A DNA stretch of 11,081 nt, from positions 1 to 11,081 of the forward strand of contig DAIRDJ010000153.1 of NCBI GenBank assembly GCA_036796215.1. Direction: 5' to 3'. The notes under the pieces are model-generated. The model made no database searches. It saw nothing but the letters and a program-made list of their open reading frames with translations, and was not told where the DNA came from. Below are positions 6,479 to 11,081 of the stretch, one piece after another. The stretch comes from SLRI01 sp036796215 (GTDB taxonomy: Bacteria; Pseudomonadota; Alphaproteobacteria; Geminicoccales; Geminicoccaceae). Every line of letters starts with the position of its first letter. Within the stretch, counting starts at the first letter, position 1. The position numbers and the translations under genes were made by a program.

Positions 6479-7113
6479 CGCCCCCTTGGCTCATCGCCGA
6501 TCTCGGCGGCCAAAGGCGCACGCTGGGCTGGGCGCTCAATAGTCCGGGCTTCGCCGTGGCTGAGCGCATCGTCTGGCGGGAGGTCCGCGACGCCGACCTG
6601 CCGCTCGACCTCGACGTCGAGGCATGGCTGAGCCGAGAGCTGGCGAGCGCCGGCCTCGCTGGCAGCCCCTGTCTCTTGACCTCGGCAGCGCTGGCCCGGC
6701 ACGTCATGGCAAAGGCGAGCGTCGGCGGGGTCAATGCTCGGGCCGTCGCCACCGTCGGCCTCAGCAATGCCGAGCGCATCGGACAGCGGGTCGGGCGGAC
6801 TGCCCGGACAGGCACGATCAACCTCCTCGTCGAGGTCGATGCACCCCTTGCCGACGGTGCCCTGGTCGAAGCCCTGGGCCTCGCGGTCGAGGCGCGCACC
6901 ACGGCCGTCCTGGAGAGCGGCTTGGAGCTCACCACGGGCACGGCCACCGGGACCGGCACGGATTGCGTGATCGTCGCCGCCCCGCCCGGTGCCGTGGCGC
7001 ATGCCGGCAAGCACACGGCGGTCGGCGAGGCGCTCGGCCGGGCAGCATTGGACGCGGTCGCCGCCGGTGTCGCCGAATGGCAGCGCGTAAGGGAGGAGGA
7101 ACCTGCGTCATGA
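6469..7113 (+). CDS. cbiZ: Adenosylcobinamide amidohydrolase CbiZ
   Basis: A 214-residue single-domain CbiZ. The enzyme family cuts the amide bond joining the aminopropanol/nucleotide arm to the corrin ring of adenosylcobinamide, giving adenosylcobyric acid that can re-enter cobalamin synthesis; the Rhodobacter sphaeroides enzyme also acts on pseudocobalamin, allowing lower-ligand remodelling. Motifs seen: LLTSAAL (69-75), TVGLSNAERIG (95-105), GTINLLVEV (115-123), EARTTAVLES (141-150), TGTATGTGTDCVIVA (156-170) and HAGKHTAVGE (178-187). The start at 6469 is chosen because it gives the usual length and overlaps the btuD end; GGAG lies about 11 nt upstream. An upstream in-frame extension (to 6289) lies wholly inside btuD and is not credible. 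The stop overlaps the next gene by ATGA. No other corrinoid-assembly gene (cobD/cbiB, cobU, cobS) is in the window. Confidence 0.9.
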   Translation: MRLTPPWLIADLGGQRRTLGWALNSPGFAVAERIVWREVRDADLPLDLDVEAWLSRELASAGLAGSPCLLTSAALARHVMAKASVGGVNARAVATVGLSNAERIGQRVGRTARTGTINLLVEVDAPLADGALVEALGLAVEARTTAVLESGLELTTGTATGTGTDCVIVAAPPGAVAHAGKHTAVGEALGRAALDAVAAGVAEWQRVREEEPAS

Positions 7114-8135
7114 GCCCACCCGATCTCCGCCGGTCGATTGCGCGCGCCCTCGCCGACCATCGCTGGAGCATCAGCGTCGGGGCGATGGGGGCCATCGCCG
7201 AGTTTCATCAAGACCCCGGCGAGTGGGTAGTGGTCGAGACCACCGACCGTCTCGTTCGGGCGACGGCACGCGGTGCTGTTGCGATCGCGCGGCTGGAAGA
7301 CGTCGTGCCGATCGCCTACGAAACGGTGAGCGGGCGGCCCGATCGCTGGGGCCAGGGCATCGCCCTCTGCCTGCCGGCACCCCTGGCCGCCACCGCGCAG
7401 TGCGAAACACTTCGCGAGATCGGCCGGGATCGGGCGGCCGTCCGCCCGGCCGATCGCAAGGCCGTCCTCTTCGATCTCGGCCTCGGTCTCGCCAACCTGC
7501 ATTTCTGCGTGCGCACGACAGATACGGAGCTGGTTGCCGTGTTGCGCCGAGCCTGTGGGCGGTCGATTTTCGATCCGACATCAGCCGCAATGTCGGCGAT
7601 CCTTCGGGCCCATCCCCACCGGATCGCTATGTCGGCAATCGGCCGAGTCGAGGTGTTCCAGAAGATTGGCGGTCCCGAAACCGGCGGTGTCTCGCCGGAA
7701 GGCCCGCACACTCATCTCTTGCCCAAGCTTATGGCGAGCCGCCGCACGCATTCGGCGAACACGCCGATCCCCGCAGGTCTGGTACCGTGCGCCGAGCTCC
7801 ACCCGCCGAACCCGCTGGTCGATCGTCTGGGTCGTCCACGCCGCTTCGATGCCGAGGCGCACACCAGTTTCGAGCGCTGCATGGCCGCCTGGGGCGTCCC
7901 GGATCTCGTTGCGACCAAGAGGCGCGTCCGCATGGCCCTCGACGCCGCCACGCCAGCCGAGGACTTTCCTGAGCCCACCACCCGCTTCGCCCGCGCCGCG
8001 CTTCGCGTGGCGCTCCGCCAGAGGCGCTGGACCCACGGGCCATCGCCCTGCATCACCGCCTGGCAGCGCCGCTTCGACCCGCCGGGTGCGGCGTTGGCTG
8101 AGGACGCGCCCGAGGAGGCTCCAGATGAGCGGTGA
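7110..8135 (+). CDS. Conserved protein of unknown function in the B12 operon (DUF6925-like)
   Basis: A 341-residue, apparently soluble protein; no signal peptide or membrane segment is visible. The start at 7110 has a strong GGAGGA ribosome binding site 9 nt upstream and overlaps the cbiZ stop by ATGA. It resembles a family of uncharacterised alphaproteobacterial proteins that I believe is DUF6925, recalled and not checked. Landmarks: MGAIAEFHQDPGE (26-38), ALCLP (85-89), AVLFDLGLG (118-126), CGRSIFDP (149-156), HPHRIAMSAIGRVEVFQKIG (168-187), then a dense polar block SPEGPHTHLLPKL (195-207), RTHSANTPIPAGLVPC (212-227) and HPPNP (231-235). His 168, 170, 200, 202, 214, 231 and Cys 227 could form a metal or cobalt-corrinoid site. 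The last 60 residues (RFARAALRVALRQRRW, then an acidic tail) look poorly ordered. Position after cbiZ suggests a corrinoid-related cytoplasmic role. No function is known to me. Confidence 0.85.
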   Translation: MSPPDLRRSIARALADHRWSISVGAMGAIAEFHQDPGEWVVVETTDRLVRATARGAVAIARLEDVVPIAYETVSGRPDRWGQGIALCLPAPLAATAQCETLREIGRDRAAVRPADRKAVLFDLGLGLANLHFCVRTTDTELVAVLRRACGRSIFDPTSAAMSAILRAHPHRIAMSAIGRVEVFQKIGGPETGGVSPEGPHTHLLPKLMASRRTHSANTPIPAGLVPCAELHPPNPLVDRLGRPRRFDAEAHTSFERCMAAWGVPDLVATKRRVRMALDAATPAEDFPEPTTRFARAALRVALRQRRWTHGPSPCITAWQRRFDPPGAALAEDAPEEAPDER

Positions 8136-8853
8136 CGCCCGGACGAGCGATCTCGCGGCAACCCTGCGCCCGCTCCTGGACCTCGTCGAGGCCGGTGGTC
8201 CGGTGGTCGTGATCTTGGCCGGCCTTTCGGTCGCGGCCTTGGCCATCGTGCTTGTCAAACTCGGCCAGTTTCGCGCGATGCGCCTGGGCGATCTGCGACC
8301 GTCGCGCAAGGCCCTCGCCCTCTGGCAGGCGGGGCGGGCCGCCGAGGCCCTGGCGACCGCCGAGGCGGCAGCCGACCCGGTGAGCCAAACCGTGGCACGG
8401 GCGATGCGCGGTCGCGTGCTCGGCCTGCCGGATGCCCTGGTGCGCGAGGAGGCGCAGCGCCACGGCGGCGAGGTCCTGGCGGCCCTGCGCTGTTGGCTGC
8501 GGCCGCTCGAAGTGATCGCCGCACTCGCCCCGCTGCTCGGCCTGTTCGGCACGGTGCTCGGCATGATCGAAGCGTTCCGAGCGCTCGAGGCTGCCGGCAG
8601 CCGGGTCGATCCGGCACTGCTGTCGGGCGGTATCTGGCAGGCCCTCTCGACCACTGCCCTCGGCCTTGCCGTCGCCATGCCCGTCGTGGCCCTCCTCGCC
8701 TGGCTCGAGCGTCGGGTGGAGCGCACGGCCGAAGCCATGGAAAGCCAGGTCACCCGGGTCTTCACGCCGGATCTCTCGCGCGGTGCAAGGCCGGCCGCCG
8801 AGACAGCGCCGGCCGCCCGACGAGGGCAAGCGATGGTGGCCGCCAGTGAGTAG
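8125..8853 (+). CDS. exbB: ExbB-like proton channel subunit of the TonB motor
   Basis: MotA/TolQ/ExbB-family inner-membrane protein, 242 residues, similar to E. coli ExbB length. ATG 8125 is chosen because of GAGGAGG about 7 nt upstream; it overlaps the preceding gene by 11 bp. Three membrane segments are seen: about 26-48 (VVVILAGLSVAALAIVLVKL), 130-150 containing APLLGLFGTVLGMIEAF, and 168-194 with GGIWQALSTTALGLAVAMP, the characteristic channel-lining motif. A cytoplasmic loop (50-125) lies between the first two. The C-terminal tail is Ala/Arg-rich and unconserved. It would form the ExbB pentamer surrounding the ExbD pair and pass proton-motive force to TonB. TolQ is the other possibility, but the tonB gene two places downstream argues for ExbB. 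The stop overlaps exbD1 by 8 bp. Confidence 0.9.
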   Translation: MSGDARTSDLAATLRPLLDLVEAGGPVVVILAGLSVAALAIVLVKLGQFRAMRLGDLRPSRKALALWQAGRAAEALATAEAAADPVSQTVARAMRGRVLGLPDALVREEAQRHGGEVLAALRCWLRPLEVIAALAPLLGLFGTVLGMIEAFRALEAAGSRVDPALLSGGIWQALSTTALGLAVAMPVVALLAWLERRVERTAEAMESQVTRVFTPDLSRGARPAAETAPAARRGQAMVAASE

Positions 8854-9226
8854 CCCGAGCCGAAGGCGGCGGCTGATCAGTCTGACCCCACTGATCGACG
8901 TCGTCTTTATTCTCCTCGTCTTCTTCATGCTGGCGGCGACCCTCGTCGACCGGCGGCAGATCGAGCTCGTCACAACCAGCGAGACCGCCGCTACAGCGGC
9001 GGGCGACGCGGCGATCCTCGTGCGGCTGCGGCCGGGAGGACCCAGCCTCGAGGGCGAGGCCTTGACCCTCGACCGGCTGGTCGAGCGCTTAGCCGATCAA
9101 ACCGGCGACCGCATCCTGCTCGAGCCCCTGGCCGGCGTGACGCTGGAGACCGTCGTCGCCGTCCTCGACCGCCTCGCCGCGGCCGGGCTCACCGATCTCG
9201 CCCTCGTGCCCGAACGGGCGGAGTGA
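8846..9226 (+). CDS. exbD: ExbD1, biopolymer transport protein with the active Asp
   Basis: A 126-residue ExbD/TolR-family protein. A GTG start at 8846 is chosen: it overlaps the exbB stop by 8 bp and puts a short basic N-terminus (SSPSRRRRL) directly before the membrane segment. An in-frame ATG at 8666 would add 60 residues encoded inside exbB, which is not credible. The motif LTPLIDVVFILLVFFMLA (13-30) contains D18, the counterpart of the essential protonatable Asp25 of E. coli ExbD. The periplasmic domain (about 36-126) has the expected alternation of strands and helices ending in LTDLALVPE. It is followed without a gap by a second exbD, overlapping GTGA. Confidence 0.9.
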   Translation: MSSPSRRRRLISLTPLIDVVFILLVFFMLAATLVDRRQIELVTTSETAATAAGDAAILVRLRPGGPSLEGEALTLDRLVERLADQTGDRILLEPLAGVTLETVVAVLDRLAAAGLTDLALVPERAE

Positions 9227-9681
9227 GCGTCGTGCGCTTTCGCCGTCCAGCCAGGCGCGACGACGAGGAACGCATCCTGCCGCTCATCAACGTCGTCTTC
9301 CTGCTCCTCGCCTTCTTCATGGTTGCCGGCCGCCTCGACACCCCCGAACCGCTCGCGATCACGCCGCCGCGCTCGACCAGCGAAATGCCGGCCGAGAGCG
9401 GTGCGATCGTCGTCCGCATCGATCCGCGTGGCCGGATGACCCTCGACCGCGCGCCGATCCAGCCAGGCGATCTCGCCGCCGCCCTGGCCGACCGGTCGGC
9501 ACAAGTCGATGCACCGTTGACCGTGCAGCTGGAGGCGGATGCCGCGACTGAGGCATCAGGCATCGTGGCGGTTCTGGAGGAGCTGCGCGAGGCTGGCCTG
9601 GAACGGCTGACACTCGTCACTGTCCCGGCCACCATCGCCCCAGCCAGCACCGACCCAGCCAGCACCGCCAGAGACGAGTGA
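9223..9681 (+). CDS. ExbD2, with Asn replacing the motor Asp
   Basis: A second ExbD-family protein, 152 residues from GTG 9223 (overlapping the exbD1 stop by 4 bp); an in-frame GTG at 9232 is an alternative. The transmembrane segment is RILPLINVVFLLLAFFMVAG (17-36). It aligns directly with the LTPLIDVVFILLVFF of ExbD1, so N23 occupies the position of the essential Asp. The N-terminus is basic and acidic (RRPARRDDEER) rather than purely basic. The periplasmic domain (about 50-138) is preserved, with IVVRIDPRGRMTLD and a helix LEELREAGLERLTLVTVP, so the gene does not look decayed. The C-terminus has a small duplicated PASTD/PASTA. Most likely it pairs with ExbD1 in a mixed dimer; this is inference. 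Confidence 0.88.
   Translation: MSVVRFRRPARRDDEERILPLINVVFLLLAFFMVAGRLDTPEPLAITPPRSTSEMPAESGAIVVRIDPRGRMTLDRAPIQPGDLAAALADRSAQVDAPLTVQLEADAATEASGIVAVLEELREAGLERLTLVTVPATIAPASTDPASTARDE
9639..9668 (+). repeat. Two-copy 15-nt tandem repeat in exbD2
   Basis: Units 9639-9653 and 9654-9668 agree at 14 of 15 positions and encode the in-frame C-terminal PASTD-PASTA. The change keeps frame and lies outside the folded domain, so it is probably neutral slippage. Confidence 0.6.
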
Positions 9682-10523
9682 TGCAGCCGCGCGGCCACCA
9701 CTGGGCGCTCGCGGTCACCGTGTCGCTGCTGCTGCATGCAGGCTTCGCCGGCGCCTATCTGGCGTCGTGGCCAGCAGGAGAGCCCGCCGGCGGCGCGCCG
9801 GGTAGCCGAACGGTCGGGCTCGCCCTGCCCCTTGGCGACGCCTACGCCCCAGCGCCCGAATCGGCGCATGAGGCGCAACCTGAAGCGGAAGATCCGCCGC
9901 TGACACCGACCCCGGCGGAAGCGGTCGAACCCAGTCCCGTACCGACGCCGCCGGAACCAGAGCTGCCGGAGCCATCCGAACTGGCCGAAAGCGTCGCAAC
10001 CGAGACGACCAGCGACACGGCGCCCTTCGAGCCACCACCGCCGCTGGCGAAGCCCGAGCGTCGCCCGCCGGCACAATTGATCGAGCCCGCACGGCAACCA
10101 GCAGCGCCAGCGCCGCCGCCCACGAACATGGCGACGGCCGACTTGCCCGAGCCTTCGAACCACGCCGGGCCAGACGGCGCCGCGCGTCCCGAATCAGCTG
10201 GTGGCGGGCCGGCCGGCGGCCCGGGTCCGGCAGGTTTGCGCGAGGACTACCTCGCCACGCTCCGCGCTTGGCTCGAACGGCACAAGGTCTACCCGCAAAA
10301 CGCCCGCGCGCGGCGCCAGACGGGCACCGGTACCTTGCAGTTCACCGTGGAGCGAAGTGGACGGGTCGCGGATTACCGGCTGACCGAAAGCACTGGCCAC
10401 CTCCTACTCGACCGCGCCGTCGTCACGATGATCGAACGGGCCCAGCCCCTGCCGCCCATCCCCGAAGCCCTGCGGCTGGAGCGTCTGGAGGTCGCGGTTC
10501 CCGTCGCCTTCGCGCTCGAGTGA
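9681..10523 (+). CDS. tonB: TonB energy-transducing protein
   Basis: A 280-residue TonB. ATG 9681 is used (TGATG overlap with the exbD2 stop); GTG 9678 would add one residue. The N-terminal membrane anchor (about 9-29) holds S15 and H19 in the S-xxx-H spacing needed for coupling to ExbB/ExbD in E. coli TonB. Residues 32-185 form a long Pro/Glu/Ala-rich linker that spans the periplasm; it contains only one Lys, unlike the Glu-Pro then Lys-Pro linker of E. coli. The C-terminal domain (about 186-280) has DYLATLRAWLERHKVYPQNARARRQTG, FTVERSGRVADYRL, STGHLLLDRAV and AQPLPPIPEAL, the standard TonB_C order. Its place at the end of the B12 operon suggests it serves BtuB preferentially. The shared regulation implies the whole motor is made only when cobalamin is short. 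Confidence 0.92.
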   Translation: MQPRGHHWALAVTVSLLLHAGFAGAYLASWPAGEPAGGAPGSRTVGLALPLGDAYAPAPESAHEAQPEAEDPPLTPTPAEAVEPSPVPTPPEPELPEPSELAESVATETTSDTAPFEPPPPLAKPERRPPAQLIEPARQPAAPAPPPTNMATADLPEPSNHAGPDGAARPESAGGGPAGGPGPAGLREDYLATLRAWLERHKVYPQNARARRQTGTGTLQFTVERSGRVADYRLTESTGHLLLDRAVVTMIERAQPLPPIPEALRLERLEVAVPVAFALE

Positions 10524-10733
10524 TGCTGTAATTGATCGACCAACGGCAGAGCCAAGACAGATATGCAAAAGCAGAACCCCTGATCGAGCGCCCGTAACGG
10601 GCTCGACGCGGCAAAGCCGATGGTCAGCGCCGGTAGCGACTGCGCCACGAGGATCGTCACCATAGGGCCGCCCGCCACCGGGCGTTCGAGCGCGCGGCCG
10701 CGAGCCTCGAAGGGGCCGTAGCGGCGACGACCA
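10524..10733. other. Convergent intergenic region, no gene seen
   Basis: The 210 bp between tonB (plus) and the minus-strand gene contain no convincing coding sequence. A minus-strand frame across 10373-10774 is open but overlaps both neighbours. Besides the hairpin at 10584-10606 there is a second perfect one, CGCCCG (10669-10674) with CGGGCG (10679-10684), loop CCAC, 50 nt beyond the stop of the minus-strand gene; it may help end that transcript. Base composition in 10524-10580 is less GC-rich than the genes. Confidence 0.5.
10584..10606. terminator. Hairpin downstream of tonB (weak terminator candidate)
   Basis: GCCCG (10590-10594) pairs with CGGGC (10598-10602) around TAA, and the flanking TCGA (10584-10587) and TCGA (10603-10606) can extend the stem past a 2-nt bulge. 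It lies 60 nt after the tonB stop, in a convergent gap. No T tract follows on either strand, so termination may be Rho-dependent. Confidence 0.3.
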
Positions 10734-11081
10734 TCACGGCACCAGGGTGCGAGCACTCGCCAGATAGGCGGCACCCTGCTCCCTGGTCGCCGCCTCGTCG
10801 TGATCTTCCGAGGCGAGATGGAGGGCTTCCAACGTGTCGGCCAGCTCGGCCATATCCTGCCGCATCCGCTCGAGCGCGTTCTCCAGCGTGTAGGTGATCT
10901 CGTGCACCGCCTCGAGGTCCGCGGCCTCCAGCGTCTTCCGCTCGAGCACCGACGCCAGCTCGGCGTTGTACTCGGCGAAGTGGGCGACCGCCTCCTCCAG
11001 CGTCGCCGCCGACTTGGCCTCGTAATGCTGGACCCGGTCGCTGGCCAGACTCGCCGTCGCGGTAGCGAGGCAGAGGGCGAG
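10734..11081 (-). CDS. Small exported helical protein, DUF6746-like (5' end beyond window)
   Basis: The frame is open from the right edge to the stop at 10734, giving 115 residues with the N-terminus missing. The visible start, LALCLATATASLASDRV, is the end of a signal peptide with cleavage likely after SLA, so only a few residues are cut off. The GTG at 10949 is internal and not the real start. The mature part is about 100 residues, rich in Glu/Ala/Leu and predicted mostly helical: HYEAKSAATLEEAVAHFAEY, then LEAADLEAVHEITYTLENALERM, ELADTLEALHLASEDHDEAAT, and the end QGAAYLASARTLV. This matches what I recall of DUF6746, a family of small periplasmic proteins of unknown function; the H-E-xTYTLE and LHLASE motifs are the basis. 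The gene converges on the B12 operon and has no visible link to it. Confidence 0.8.
   Translation of the reverse strand, partial: LALCLATATASLASDRVQHYEAKSAATLEEAVAHFAEYNAELASVLERKTLEAADLEAVHEITYTLENALERMRQDMAELADTLEALHLASEDHDEAATREQGAAYLASARTLVP

Noticed and set aside
6051..7502. 483-codon minus-strand frame across btuD, cbiZ and the unknown gene
   Set aside because: Same reason: antisense to three well-supported genes, no motif and no plausible start signal.
7581..8973. Long minus-strand frames opposite the unknown gene, exbB and exbD1
   Set aside because: Arg/Ala/Ser-rich shadow translations opposite strongly conserved sense proteins.
9189..10163. 324-codon minus-strand frame opposite exbD2 and tonB
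   Set aside because: Its Arg/Gly repeats are the reverse reading of the Pro/Glu-rich TonB linker.
10373..10774. Minus-strand frame with a hydrophobic patch across the convergent gap
   Set aside because: It overlaps the conserved TonB C-terminal domain and the stop of the neighbouring gene, has no good start and no recognisable family.
1..11081. Mobile elements, tRNA/rRNA, CRISPR, integration sites
   Set aside because: No transposase or integrase motifs, terminal inverted repeats, regularly spaced repeats, or tRNA-like cloverleaf sequence were seen on either strand.

Overview
The window is about 68-70% G+C by eye and reads like an alphaproteobacterial chromosome (Rhodospirillales/Geminicoccales-like; this is inference from protein style and GC, no marker gene is present). 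It holds a long rightward corrinoid-uptake operon (about 1.5-10.5 kb) between two leftward flanks.

Left flank (1-1339, minus strand): a short exported CPxC protein, probably of the DUF2946-like copper-associated kind, followed by an exported MbnP-like protein that runs off the left edge. MbnP relatives are normally paired with a di-heme MauG/MbnH enzyme, which would lie just outside the window. A near-perfect palindrome sits at the start of this pair. The divergent intergenic region (1340-1879) carries a TTGACA element, a clear cobalamin riboswitch (about 1511-1710; B12 box at 1691-1705), and an unusually long, structured leader.

Central operon (1880-10523, plus strand): btuB (TonB-dependent receptor), btuF (periplasmic binding protein), btuC (permease), btuD (ATPase), cbiZ (adenosylcobinamide amidohydrolase), a 341-aa protein of unknown function, exbB, exbD1, exbD2 and tonB. 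Consecutive genes overlap by 1-11 bp, so this looks like one transcript under one B12-sensing leader. Read together: the receptor takes corrinoids across the outer membrane using a private ExbB-ExbD-ExbD-TonB motor, BtuFCD imports them, and CbiZ opens the nucleotide loop of incomplete or wrong-base corrinoids so they can be rebuilt. The 341-aa protein sits between salvage and energy genes and is the best candidate for an undescribed step. The second ExbD has Asn where the motor's essential membrane Asp is expected, implying an asymmetric ExbD pair.

Right flank: a 210-bp convergent intergenic stretch with two hairpins, then the leftward 3' part of a small exported helical protein (DUF6746-like) that runs off the right edge. 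No tRNA, rRNA, CRISPR array, IS element or integrase was seen.
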